In this document: in pieces, positions 42,093 to 51,443 of the stretch
How the letters are laid out: each line of letters begins with the position of its first letter
How positions within the stretch are numbered: position 1 is the stretch's first letter
Source: Epilithonimonas sp042695135
GTDB taxonomy: Bacteria; Bacteroidota; Bacteroidia; Flavobacteriales; Weeksellaceae
Direction: 5' to 3'
DNA: 64,000 nucleotides
Assembly: GCF_042695135.1 (NCBI RefSeq)
Contig: NZ_CP170547.1
Span: forward strand, 2,046,001-2,110,000
Translations under genes and position numbers: made by a program
The notes under the pieces: generated by a model
Databases searched by the model: none
Seen by the model: the letters and a program-made list of their open reading frames with translations, nothing else
What the model was told of the DNA's origin: nothing

Positions 42093-43274
42093 ATGGCAAA
42101 GAAATATAATTTTGATGAAAACATCAACAGACGAGGAACCGATTCCGTAAAGTGGGATTTGGCTACAGATGCAGAAGTTTTGCCAATGTGGGTTGCCGAT
42201 ATGGATTTTAAAACGGCTTCGGAAATTACAGAAGCAATTTTAAAAAAAGTATCACACGGTGTTTTTGGCTACGGTTTAACTCCTTCCGATTTTTTCGATA
42301 CAATCATTGATTGGTGGAAAGAAATTCATCATTTTAAAATCAAAAAAGACTGGATTTTACCTGGTCCGGGAATGATCCCAACGCTTTCAGCCATTTTGAG
42401 AACATTTGTAAAATCCGGAGAAAATATTATTATTCAGCCGCCCGTTTACAACCATTTTTATGATTTTGTGGAAAATTGTGGATTTACGATGGTCGAAAAT
42501 AATCTGATCTATCAAAACGGAAATTATCACATCGATTTTGATGATCTTGAATTGAAAGCTTCAGATCCTAAAAGTAAATTTCTGCTTCTTTGTAATCCTC
42601 ATAATCCTGTCGGAAAAGTCTGGCAAAGAAATGAGATGGAACGTATTGCCGAAATCTGTTCCAAGCATAAGGTGATGGTTGTATCTGACGAGATCCACGC
42701 AGATCTGGTTTTTGAAGATCACGAACATATTCCGTTTGTATCAATTGCTGAATATTATGATCTCGAATCTGTGACTTGTGGCTCGCCCTGTAAAACTTTT
42801 AATCTTGCAGGTTTACCTATTTCTTATGTGATTTCTGAGAATGAAGAAATTTTAAATAAAATTCATAGAACATTTGAAATTCAGGAGACAAGTTATCCAA
42901 ATCCAATCGCAGCCACAGCATTGATTGCTGCTTATAAAAGCGGAAAAGAGTGGATGGAGGAACTGAAAATTTATCTCTATCAGAATTATCAATATTTGTT
43001 AGAATTCGTCAAAAATAATTTACCCGAGATCAAAGTCATTCCGTTAGAAGCAACATATCTGGTCTGGCTGGATTGTCATTCCTTAAATAAAACCTCTGAA
43101 GAATTATCAAAAATTTTACTCGAAGAAGAAAAACTCTGGGTTAATCCCGGAACGATGTACGGCGCAGCGGGTGAGGGTTTTTTAAGAATCAATATCGGAT
43201 GTCCGAGAGAAGTTCTTTCGGAAGGATTGAATAGATTAAAATCGGCATTTGTAAAAATTAAAAACACAAATTAG
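42093..43274 (+). CDS. PLP-dependent C-S lyase, MalY/PatB type (candidate EgtE)
   Basis: A 393-residue fold-type I PLP enzyme. It has MWVADMDFKT at the start, LLCNPHNPVGKVW, VVSDEIHADLVF and the PLP lysine in CKTFNLAGLP, all typical of PatB/MalY cystathionine beta-lyases. Located six bases after the EgtU-like gene in the same operon, it could cleave the sulfoxide made by EgtB to yield ergothioneine, the EgtE role. Alternatively it could be a general cystathionine lyase. The context makes EgtE the more likely job. Confidence 0.88.
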   Translation: MAKKYNFDENINRRGTDSVKWDLATDAEVLPMWVADMDFKTASEITEAILKKVSHGVFGYGLTPSDFFDTIIDWWKEIHHFKIKKDWILPGPGMIPTLSAILRTFVKSGENIIIQPPVYNHFYDFVENCGFTMVENNLIYQNGNYHIDFDDLELKASDPKSKFLLLCNPHNPVGKVWQRNEMERIAEICSKHKVMVVSDEIHADLVFEDHEHIPFVSIAEYYDLESVTCGSPCKTFNLAGLPISYVISENEEILNKIHRTFEIQETSYPNPIAATALIAAYKSGKEWMEELKIYLYQNYQYLLEFVKNNLPEIKVIPLEATYLVWLDCHSLNKTSEELSKILLEEEKLWVNPGTMYGAAGEGFLRINIGCPREVLSEGLNRLKSAFVKIKNTN

Positions 43275-43304
43275 GTTCTCTTTTATCATTTCGCCTCTGA
43301 TTAA

Positions 43305-45773
43305 TCAAATGATCACTTCAAAAACATAAGTTTGACCTTTTTTTGTGTCAAAATCAAAAACCTGTGTTTCCGGAACAGCAAACCCTTTCAGTTCAGCTTT
43401 CTCAGATTTTACAGGTGTTTTGATGGCATTCACTTGATAGTATTCATTCGGATTCTCACCTTTTGCCGAAGTCAACTTTATGTTAGATTTAAGCTGAATA
43501 TCCTTAGCAATTCTGATTCTCGCATTTCCGCCTAAAGTCGATTTGATTGTTAATTTTGTCAACTTAGAATTTTTCCAATCCATATCGATTTCAAAACCTC
43601 CTCTTGCTTTCAATCCTTTCACAGAACCGTCTGGTAATGCATGCGGAAGCGCAGGCAAAATATAAAGATAGCCGTCATAGCTTTGCAATAGCATCTCCGC
43701 AATCCCGGAAGTACAGCCAAAATTTCCATCGATTTGAAAGGGTGGATGCGCATCCAAAAGATTGGGATATGTCCCTCCAGATTCTCCCTTATTATTCATC
43801 GGCGCAGGTGTTAACTGGTCTGAAATCAGTTTAAAAGCTCTGTTTCCGTCCAGTAATCTTGCCCACCAATTTACTTTCCAGCCCATCGACCAGCCTGTAG
43901 ATTTGTCACCACGGTAGATCATAGAATTTTTTGCCGCTTCTGCCAATTCAGGATTTCTAAAGGGCGAAACTTGACCCGAAGGAAACAATCCGTACAGATG
44001 AGAAATATGTCTGTGCTTATCGTCTGTTCTGTCCATATCTTTCAGCCATTCCTGCAACTGGGCGTGTTGACCAATCTGCATTGGCGGAAGTTTGCTTAAT
44101 GCCAATTTCACTTCATCCGAAAGATTTTTATCTTGATTAAGGATTTTCGAAACATTAATAAAATTATTGAATACATCAAACACCAGTTGGTTATCCATCG
44201 TCGTTCCGGCAGTAATTCCGACATTTTTAATATAAGTGTTTTCCGGAGACATGGATGGTGAAACCACGAGGTATTTGTTAGAAGGATCGGGCTGAAGAAC
44301 GTCTAAGTAAAATAATGCAGCTCCTTTCAATGCATCATAATTCTTTTTTAGAAAAATTTTATCGCCAGTATATAAATAATGATTCCAAAGATGCTGAGTC
44401 AGCCACGCACCGCCCATTGGCCACATTCCGTAGAATCCGCCGTCCACGATTCCGGTAATTCTCCAAAGATCAGTGTTGTGATGCGCATTCCAGCCTCTTG
44501 CGTGGTACATTTCTTTGGCAGATTCCTGTCCGGTTACGGATAAATCCTGTATCATATCGAACAAAGGTTCGTGCATTTCGCTAAGGTTGGTGTTTTCTGC
44601 CGGCCAGTAATTCATTTCTGTGTTGATATTGACCGTGTATTTGCTGTCCCAAGCTGGATTTAATTGATAATTCCAGATTCCCTGAAGGTTTGCGGGTTGC
44701 GTTCCGGGCTGTGAAGATGAGATCAAAAGATACCTTCCAAACTGAAAATACAACGCTACAAGATCCGGATCTTTAGAAGTTCCAAATTCTTTGATTCTGA
44801 CATCCGTTGTTTTCTTAGCCTGCTCGGTTATTCCCAGATCAAGGCTTACGCGTTTGAAATATGTCTGATACTTTTCAATATGAGCCTTTAATTCAGCATC
44901 ATATTTTTTGCTCAGAGCTGATTTTAAATATTCCAAAACTCTGGCGTCAGGATTTCCAGAAAGGTCATTGTACTTTTTGAAATTGGTGGCAATTGAAACA
45001 TAAATCACCACTTCATCAGCTCCCGAGATTTTGAGCTGATCTTTTGTCGAAGTTAACTTTCCGCCTTTTAAAACTGGAAGAGCCAATGTTTTGAAGTTTA
45101 TTTTCCCTATTTTGTTGTCAACAGATCCGCTCGTTCCGGTGATCACCAGTTGATTTTTATCAGTAAGAATCGAACTGATTTTGTGTGGAGTAGAAGCATT
45201 GATGGTGAAATTCAGGCTTCCTTTTTTGCTGGATGATAATTTGATCATCACAACATTGTCAACAAAAGATGTAAAGATTTCCCGCTTGAAGGTCACGCCA
45301 TCTACCTCGTAAGAAACAGTATTTACCGCTTTTTCAATATCCAAAGTCCGGTTATAGTTTTTAAAATTTTCGTGGCCTTTAAAATTCAAAAACAAATCAC
45401 CCATCGTCTGATAAGGCATTCCATAATTAAGATCTTTTGGAGCTTGTCTGGGATAGGTTTTGTTTGAAAGATTCTGAGCATCTTCAAATTTACTTTCATT
45501 GAGTAATTTTCTGATTTTTTGGATGCTGTCGAAAGTGTTTTTCGGAACATTATTCCCCGGTTCACCTGCCCAGATTGTTTCTTCGTTCAACTGAAGATGT
45601 TCCTGATTAACACCGCCAAAAACCATAGCGCCTAACTTTCCGTTTCCGATTGGTAAAGCTTCGTTCCAGTTTTCTGCTGGTTTACTGTAGATTAATTTTA
45701 AATTCTGTTGAGAGTGGACAGAAATCGAAATCAGGGTTCCGATAACAAAAAGGATAAATTTAGTTTGGACCAT
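43305..45773 (-). CDS. GH95 alpha-L-fucosidase, secreted
   Basis: An 822-residue exported glycoside hydrolase. After a signal peptide (MVQTKFILFVIGTLISISVHSQ) it begins with the GH95 start WNEALPIGNGKLGAMVFGG and LQLNEETIWAGEPG, and later shows NTEMNYWPAENTNLSEMHEP and PFQIDGNFGCTSGIAEMLLQS. These are the catalytic (alpha/alpha)6-barrel region blocks of the family, which removes terminal alpha-1,2-linked L-fucose or, in some members, L-galactose. It stands alone; no Sus pair is close. Confidence 0.92.
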   Translation of the reverse strand: MVQTKFILFVIGTLISISVHSQQNLKLIYSKPAENWNEALPIGNGKLGAMVFGGVNQEHLQLNEETIWAGEPGNNVPKNTFDSIQKIRKLLNESKFEDAQNLSNKTYPRQAPKDLNYGMPYQTMGDLFLNFKGHENFKNYNRTLDIEKAVNTVSYEVDGVTFKREIFTSFVDNVVMIKLSSSKKGSLNFTINASTPHKISSILTDKNQLVITGTSGSVDNKIGKINFKTLALPVLKGGKLTSTKDQLKISGADEVVIYVSIATNFKKYNDLSGNPDARVLEYLKSALSKKYDAELKAHIEKYQTYFKRVSLDLGITEQAKKTTDVRIKEFGTSKDPDLVALYFQFGRYLLISSSQPGTQPANLQGIWNYQLNPAWDSKYTVNINTEMNYWPAENTNLSEMHEPLFDMIQDLSVTGQESAKEMYHARGWNAHHNTDLWRITGIVDGGFYGMWPMGGAWLTQHLWNHYLYTGDKIFLKKNYDALKGAALFYLDVLQPDPSNKYLVVSPSMSPENTYIKNVGITAGTTMDNQLVFDVFNNFINVSKILNQDKNLSDEVKLALSKLPPMQIGQHAQLQEWLKDMDRTDDKHRHISHLYGLFPSGQVSPFRNPELAEAAKNSMIYRGDKSTGWSMGWKVNWWARLLDGNRAFKLISDQLTPAPMNNKGESGGTYPNLLDAHPPFQIDGNFGCTSGIAEMLLQSYDGYLYILPALPHALPDGSVKGLKARGGFEIDMDWKNSKLTKLTIKSTLGGNARIRIAKDIQLKSNIKLTSAKGENPNEYYQVNAIKTPVKSEKAELKGFAVPETQVFDFDTKKGQTYVFEVII

Positions 45774-46064
45774 TTTACTAATACTTATAAAATTTTGTTT
45801 ATTAAATCTTACCAGATGGAGATTTAATGATCTAAAACTAATGAATTTACAATTAAAATCTTGTCTTTGTCAAAAATATGATAAGCTAAATTTTATTATT
45901 TATTAACTATTGATTTTTAAATATTTATATAAAGTGAGTTTAATTTATGATTTAACATTTAATGATTAGTCAGGATCTTTTATAATTTAAACAGACCAAA
46001 AACATCTTCAGACTTATTATGGATAGATCTAAAAACAAAAAATAGCATTTTTTAAGGCTCCGAA
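45774..46064. other. Intergenic region upstream of GH95
   Basis: A/T-rich, no gene, strong hairpin or perfect TAnnTTTG recognised. Confidence 0.4.
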
Positions 46065-46322
46065 ATGGACAAATTTGAGAAGTTCAATCTGTCCACAACA
46101 GATGGCAATATCGTAAAAGCACCATTACTTCTCAATTGTTACGCCAGTTTTGAATGTAAAATCTATGATGATAAACTAATTGACAATTATAATTTTTTTA
46201 TTTTTGAAATCGTAAAAGCACACGTTGCCACATTCCCAAAATATCCTAAAACAATCCATTACCGCGGAAACAGTCATTTTGTAGAGTCCGGCAGAAACTT
46301 TATCATTCCCTCAGCCAAATAA
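46065..46322 (+). pseudogene. C-terminal remnant of a flavin reductase-family protein
   Basis: An 85-residue frame that matches only the second half of flavin reductase-like (FMN-binding split-barrel) proteins: FEKFNLSTTDGNIVKAPL, SFECKIYDD and TIHYRGNSHFVESGRNF near the end. The usual ~100-residue N-terminal half with the FMN site is missing, and an in-frame stop lies 12 bases upstream of the ATG. It is most likely a decayed gene rather than a working enzyme. Confidence 0.6.
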
Positions 46323-46421
46323 ATTGTTCTTTATTCTATTCAAAGCAAAACAAAGTATTTTACAGTATTTGATGGATATTTCGTGGCATAATTTTTAGTT
46401 TATTTTTAGAAATTATATTAT

Positions 46422-46595
46422 ATGTTTTTAAAGGTCTTCACATCTGTCAATGATTTCGTAATGGTCAATATAGATCATATTGTGTACATCAATCCGAGTA
46501 CATCAAACAGAGGCTGTACTTTGATTCTTGCCACAGGAGTAAGGCTGAATTCCATTGAAGATTATGATGTCTTATTAGAACAGTTAAATAAATAA
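46422..46595 (+). CDS. Small conserved-looking 57-residue protein
   Basis: A 57-residue frame from ATG 46422 to TAA 46593-46595. It reads MFLKVFTSVNDFVMVNIDHI and later GCTLILATGVRLNSIEDYD, a strand-turn-strand-helix layout similar in length and spacing to FlbD-like small proteins (L..G....V.ES.EE). It lies 57 bases before the NDH-2 gene on the same strand. Codon use and protein-like composition suggest it is real, but no function can be given. Confidence 0.55.
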   Translation: MFLKVFTSVNDFVMVNIDHIVYINPSTSNRGCTLILATGVRLNSIEDYDVLLEQLNK

Positions 46596-46652
46596 TTTTA
46601 TTAGCCTTGGCAATGTGTCATTGAAGTGTGGTAAAGTTTTAAAAAAAATAAT

Positions 46653-47927
46653 ATGAAAAAACATATCATCATTGTAGGTGGTGGATTTGCAGGAATCAGT
46701 TTGATCAAATCTCTGAAAAATGACAAAAGATTCAGGATCACGCTGGTAGATAAGAATAATTACCACTTTTTTCCGCCCCTTATCTATCAGGTAGCTACTT
46801 CTTTTATCGAGGCTTCCAATATCAGCTATCCAATCCGGAAGTTTATTTCTTCTCACGAAAATGTTCAGTTCCACATGGGAAGTCTGCTAAAAGTCAATCT
46901 GGAGAATAAAACCATTGACACAGAAACCGGAACTCTAAAATACGATTACCTCGTAATAGCTGTTGGTACCGAATCCAATTTCTTTGGGATGGAGAATGTT
47001 CAGAAGTGTGCACTCCCAATGAAAAATATCGAAGAAGCACTTTTTCTTCGCAATCATATCTTATTAAATCTAGAAGAAGCTGCCAGAAATAAAAATATAA
47101 AAGAAGCGGCAAAACTTCAAAACATTGTGATCGCAGGCGGCGGACCAACAGGTGTGGAACTTGCCGGGATGCTTGCCGAGATGGGAAAATATATCGCCGA
47201 GAAAGAATATCCAGAGATCAAACTCGGACTTTCAAATCTCTATCTTGTAGATGCTTTGCCTACACTACTGTCGCCGATGAGTAAAGTGGCGCAGAAAACG
47301 GCACACCAGACTTTGGAGAAACTCGGAGTCAAAATTATCCTTAATGTTTCGGTTAAGGATTATGTGGATGAAAAAGTAATACTTTCGGACGGATCAACGA
47401 TAGAAACCAAAACATTGATATGGACTTCGGGAGTTGTGGGACGCGATGTTCCGGGACTTCCGGAAAATAGCATTGGAAAGGGAAAACGAATCCTGGTAGA
47501 TGCTTTTAATAAAGTGATTGATGTACAGGATATTTATGCATTAGGTGATATCTGTCTTCAATTAACAGACGGGAATTTTCCCAAAGGCCACCCTCAGCTA
47601 GCACAAGTGGCAATACAACATGCTAATAATCTTGCCGACAATTTTAAACGTATCGAATCAAACAAAACTTTAAATCCTTTCAAATACAATGATAAAGGAA
47701 GTATGGCCATTATATCAAAGTTCAATGCCGTTGTAGATCTTCCAAAATTTTCATTCACAGGTTTTACAGCCTGGCTCACCTGGTTGTTCATTCATATCAT
47801 TCCTTTGGTGGGTTTCAGGAACAAGCTTCGTCTGGCTTTTGATTGGTTCAGATTGTTCATCACAAATAATCCGTCGATAAGGTTAATTCTTTATCCGAAA
47901 AGGAATTCAAGCAAAGAAAAAGTGTAA
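46653..47927 (+). CDS. ndh: Type II NADH dehydrogenase (NDH-2)
   Basis: A 424-residue membrane-bound flavoprotein that passes electrons from NADH to quinone without pumping protons. Two dinucleotide folds: IIVGGGFAGISLIK at the start (FAD) and IVIAGGGPTGVELAG (NADH); DIYALGDICLQ is the second FAD block. The C-terminal hydrophobic/aromatic helix FTAWLTWLFIHIIPLVGFRN should anchor it to the inner membrane. The next gene follows after 32 bases and may be co-transcribed. Confidence 0.92.
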   Translation: MKKHIIIVGGGFAGISLIKSLKNDKRFRITLVDKNNYHFFPPLIYQVATSFIEASNISYPIRKFISSHENVQFHMGSLLKVNLENKTIDTETGTLKYDYLVIAVGTESNFFGMENVQKCALPMKNIEEALFLRNHILLNLEEAARNKNIKEAAKLQNIVIAGGGPTGVELAGMLAEMGKYIAEKEYPEIKLGLSNLYLVDALPTLLSPMSKVAQKTAHQTLEKLGVKIILNVSVKDYVDEKVILSDGSTIETKTLIWTSGVVGRDVPGLPENSIGKGKRILVDAFNKVIDVQDIYALGDICLQLTDGNFPKGHPQLAQVAIQHANNLADNFKRIESNKTLNPFKYNDKGSMAIISKFNAVVDLPKFSFTGFTAWLTWLFIHIIPLVGFRNKLRLAFDWFRLFITNNPSIRLILYPKRNSSKEKV

Positions 47928-47959
47928 AATTAATCCATCACAAGCTATATTCAATTATA

Positions 47960-48580
47960 ATGAAAGCAAAACTGATTTCAGGAATTCCCGAACAGACAAC
48001 CGGTGCCTATCACGATACAGAAAGTCAAAAAGTTTATGAGGAATCTTCATTGGCGGCAAAAAACTTCGTGACTTTAAAAGAGCGTTTTTTTTCAGTCAAC
48101 AGTTGGAGAGATTACTGTGGACCGGGTTCTGCTGACTTCAGGCTTTTTAATGCTAAGGGGGAATATGTTGACCGTCATCCGAAAGAGGGCGATTTTATCC
48201 GAATTGATATTCCCGGTCCTGGAGATTTTGGAGCCAAAGGTTATGACTGGGTTGAGATTGAAAAAATTAGTAATCGATATCTTAATCAAGGCGAATTGGA
48301 AAATCATCTTATCATTTGCAGACCGTCAAAATCACCACAGGCAGACGATGCAGATCACCACATTGCCCATTTCTACTCAAGAGAATCTTCATCTTCGTTT
48401 ATAATTTCGAGAGGTTCTGATTTTATAAAAGTTGGTATCTATGGACGCAATGAAAAAGCGAATGTTTCAAAGAATGGTTTTCTTAATAAGATAAGAAGTT
48501 TGTTGATTTCTTTGGGAGGCTTTATGAAGCTTACAAAAATCGAGTGGAAGTGTGTTACCGATGGATTACTGGATTTTTAA
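47960..48580 (+). CDS. Hypothetical protein downstream of NDH-2
   Basis: A 206-residue soluble protein with no signal peptide or clear membrane helix. It contains a region YVDRHPKEGDFIRIDIPGPG that looks like a small beta barrel, then VEIEKISNRYLNQGE, and a Ser-rich loop near residues 135-145. I do not recognise a family. It follows NDH-2 on the same strand and is closed by a terminator, so both may form a two-gene unit. Confidence 0.65.
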   Translation: MKAKLISGIPEQTTGAYHDTESQKVYEESSLAAKNFVTLKERFFSVNSWRDYCGPGSADFRLFNAKGEYVDRHPKEGDFIRIDIPGPGDFGAKGYDWVEIEKISNRYLNQGELENHLIICRPSKSPQADDADHHIAHFYSRESSSSFIISRGSDFIKVGIYGRNEKANVSKNGFLNKIRSLLISLGGFMKLTKIEWKCVTDGLLDF

Positions 48581-48603
48581 TTTTATAAGAATTAATTTAT
48601 AAA

Positions 48604-48632
48604 AAAAAGACCGCAGCAAATACGGCCTTTTT
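48604..48632. terminator. Terminator between convergent genes
   Basis: AAAAG-A-CCG / CGG-C-CTTTT stem with one mismatch and flanking A and T runs, between the gene ending at 48580 and the convergent MoxR gene ending at 48654. Confidence 0.6.
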
Positions 48633-48653
48633 ATTTTTGATCGATTGGATTTT

Positions 48654-50108
48654 TTAGTCACGAAAGTACTGTCCGATATTTGCAGAATCGAATGTATAAG
48701 CAGATTGATTTTCTGATCTGTCCAATTTTTTACTGATCGTCAATGCCCATAAAACCAATTCTTTGCAAAAGTTTTGATCTTCCGAACTTAATTCCGAAGC
48801 ATTTTCCTCAACAACATTTACCAAAGGCGAGATGCTGTCGAGTTTTTTGTAGAATTCTTCATCTGTATCAGTATAATTCAGTTCAAGCTGATTTTTATTG
48901 AACCATTTGATCAGATCGGTGTAAGGCGTTTTGATGCCTTCTTTTTCAAGTTTGGAAATGCGCGGGAAAATACTTTCAAATTGAAGCATTACGGCTTTGT
49001 CAATCAATATTTTAGCCACATAATCTGCACCTTCCTGTTCACCTTCATAGACCAATTCAATTTTTCCGGTGATTGAAGGAATGATAGACATAAAATCCAG
49101 CAGACGAACCGACGTTTTTTCAGCTCCGGTTTCTATAAGACGCAGCTTTGCAGCAGCCACCAAATTTTCCATCGCACTGATCGTCAATCTTGCACTCACG
49201 CCGCTTTTTGCATCAACATATTCGCTGTCACGTGCCGCAAAAGCCACTTCTTCCAAAAGATCTTTCGCAAGATCCGGAATCTGAATCTGCGATCTGTCTT
49301 TATCAGAAATTGCGGCTTCCTGTTCCGTAATTTGTCTTGCCAAAGCAATTGTTTTTGGATAATGGGTGAAAATCTGAGACCCAATTCTGTCTTTCAAAGG
49401 TGTCACAATGCTGCCACGATTGGTATAATCTTCCGGATTTGCAGTAAACACAAACTGAATGTCAAGCGGCATTCTCAATTGAAATCCACGAATCTGAATA
49501 TCACCTTCCTGCAAAATATTAAACAAAGAAACCTGAATCCTTGCCTGCAAATCCGGCAGTTCGTTCAGTACAAATATCGAACGGTTGGCTCTCGGAATCA
49601 TTCCGTAATGCAAAACGCGTTCATCGGAATAGGGGAGCTTCAAAGTTGCAGCCTTGATGGGATCGATATCACCAATTAAATCCGCAACGTTCACATCCGG
49701 TGTTGCCAGTTTTTCGAAAAAGCGGTTTGATCTGTGAACCCAGGAAATAGGGGTTTCATCACCTAATTCTTTAATCAGATCTCTTGCAAATTTTGAAATC
49801 GGCTGGAACGGACTGTCATTGATCTCAGACCCTTTTACAATTGGCATATATTCATCCAGAAGATTCACCATACTTCTCGCAATTCTGGTTTTTGCCTGCC
49901 CCCGCAGACCTAATAGATTGATATGATGACCCGCTAATATTGCCTTTTTTAATTGAGGAACTACAGAATCCTCATAACCCCAAAGTCCTTCAAAAACAGG
50001 TTCTTTTGCTTTAATTTTCGCAATGAGATTGGCCTGGATTTCCTGACTGATTGTTTTATCTGTGTAACCGGAATTTTTCAATTCTTTGAATGTGATATCG
50101 TTTTTCAT
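48654..50108 (-). CDS. MoxR/magnesium-chelatase-like AAA ATPase
   Basis: A 484-residue AAA+ ATPase of the helix-2-insert clade. Walker A is LLGLRGQAKTRI, Walker B is IFVLNELPDL, followed by sensor-1-type FVFTANPEDYTNRGS and PLKDRIGSQIF, as in magnesium chelatase subunit I. Such ATPases work as chaperones with a VWA partner to mature or insert cofactors into targets. That partner is encoded six bases upstream in the same operon. The client protein is unknown. Confidence 0.88.
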   Translation of the reverse strand: MKNDITFKELKNSGYTDKTISQEIQANLIAKIKAKEPVFEGLWGYEDSVVPQLKKAILAGHHINLLGLRGQAKTRIARSMVNLLDEYMPIVKGSEINDSPFQPISKFARDLIKELGDETPISWVHRSNRFFEKLATPDVNVADLIGDIDPIKAATLKLPYSDERVLHYGMIPRANRSIFVLNELPDLQARIQVSLFNILQEGDIQIRGFQLRMPLDIQFVFTANPEDYTNRGSIVTPLKDRIGSQIFTHYPKTIALARQITEQEAAISDKDRSQIQIPDLAKDLLEEVAFAARDSEYVDAKSGVSARLTISAMENLVAAAKLRLIETGAEKTSVRLLDFMSIIPSITGKIELVYEGEQEGADYVAKILIDKAVMLQFESIFPRISKLEKEGIKTPYTDLIKWFNKNQLELNYTDTDEEFYKKLDSISPLVNVVEENASELSSEDQNFCKELVLWALTISKKLDRSENQSAYTFDSANIGQYFRD

Positions 50109-50114
50109 TTTATC

Positions 50115-51257
50115 TTAAATTCTTTTTATTCTATTTTTTTCGTAGTCTTCAAAAATCATTTGTCCCAAACCTGAAAGTCCGGTTAGAAAAGCTTTTCCTT
50201 TATTTTGGGCTGTAAAAGCTTCCACGAATTTTCGAAGATAGGGATCCTGTGCAATCATAAAAGTAGTGATCGGGATTTTGAGTTTTCTGGCTTGTGCAGC
50301 TTTACTAAGACATTGACCGACAATCATCTCATCCAACCCGACGCTGTTCATATAATATTCGCCAGTAGGCAGTTTTATGCAGCTTGGTTTTCCGTCAGTA
50401 ATCATAAAGATTTGTTTGTTGGTATTTCTCTTTCTGCGTAGGATATCCATTGCTAATTCCAACCCTGCAACTGTATTGGTGTGATATGGTCCGACTTGTA
50501 AATAAGGAAGGTCTTTGATTTTTATTGGCCACGCTTCGTTTCCGAAAACGATAATATCGATTGAATCTTTGGGATATTTTCTATTGATTAATTCTACCAA
50601 AGCCATTGCTACTTTTTTGGCAGGTGTGATGCGGTCTTCACCATACAAAATCATGGAGTGGCTGATATCAATCATCAGAACCGTGCTCATCTGCGCTTTG
50701 TGTTTTGTTTCCTCTACGATAAGATCGTCTTCCGTCATTCGAAGGTCAGAAATTCCGTTGTTGATCTGTGCATTTTTCAGGCTTTCGGTCATATTAACGG
50801 TGGAAAGATCGTCGCCATACTGGAAGTTTCGGTTTTCGCCGTCGCGTTCATCACCAACACCTGTTTTACTGGTTCTGTGATTTCCAATACCGCTTTTTTT
50901 CAGTTTCCCAAATATTTGATCTAAGGCATATTCACGCAAAGCGGCTTCCAGTTTGGCAGTCAGGATGTTTTTGCCTTTTCCGGTTCCCTGATTTCCGTCT
51001 TCGGAATCATCTTCTTTTTTGATGTAACCTCTCTTTCTCAGATCTTCTTCAAAATCCTCAAGCGTATAATCGTCAGTAAAAATATCATATTCTTTATCCA
51101 ACATATCAAGCCAGTCAAAAGCTTCTTCGATATCTCCGGAAGTGTGAGTCAGCAGATCTTTAAATACATCAAAAACCCTGTCGAAATTTGATATTTCTTC
51201 AGGTGTATATTTACTGAACGTAAGTCCTTGCTGAAAATTAAAATTTTTATTTGTCAT
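50115..51257 (-). CDS. VWA-domain protein partnered with MoxR-like ATPase
   Basis: A 380-residue protein with an acidic N-terminal half and a C-terminal von Willebrand A domain carrying the MIDAS motif VLMIDISHSM, followed by NTVAGLELAMDILRR and FMITDGKPSCI. ATG 51257 (MTNKNFNFQQ) is chosen over a TTG five codons upstream. It pairs with the ATPase gene six bases downstream, as in BchD/BchI-like and CbbO/CbbQ-like systems. Confidence 0.85.
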   Translation of the reverse strand: MTNKNFNFQQGLTFSKYTPEEISNFDRVFDVFKDLLTHTSGDIEEAFDWLDMLDKEYDIFTDDYTLEDFEEDLRKRGYIKKEDDSEDGNQGTGKGKNILTAKLEAALREYALDQIFGKLKKSGIGNHRTSKTGVGDERDGENRNFQYGDDLSTVNMTESLKNAQINNGISDLRMTEDDLIVEETKHKAQMSTVLMIDISHSMILYGEDRITPAKKVAMALVELINRKYPKDSIDIIVFGNEAWPIKIKDLPYLQVGPYHTNTVAGLELAMDILRRKRNTNKQIFMITDGKPSCIKLPTGEYYMNSVGLDEMIVGQCLSKAAQARKLKIPITTFMIAQDPYLRKFVEAFTAQNKGKAFLTGLSGLGQMIFEDYEKNRIKRI

Positions 51258-51373
51258 GAAATAATGATCCAATTTTTAGATCATACAAGTTATGGAATTA
51301 TTATACCAAGCACAAAGCGCAGAATATAGAAAATAGTAATAGTTATGATACGAAATGAATATGCAATATTTAA

Positions 51374-51410
51374 TAAAAAAAACACCAAACTTTTCGGTGG
51401 TTTTTTTTTG
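51374..51410 (-). terminator. Terminator of the GT14 gene
   Basis: CACC...GGTG stem embedded in long A and T runs, downstream of the minus-strand GT14 stop at 51444. Confidence 0.55.
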
Positions 51411-51443
51411 ATATATAAATATTCAAAGTTTAAATTGGAATCA

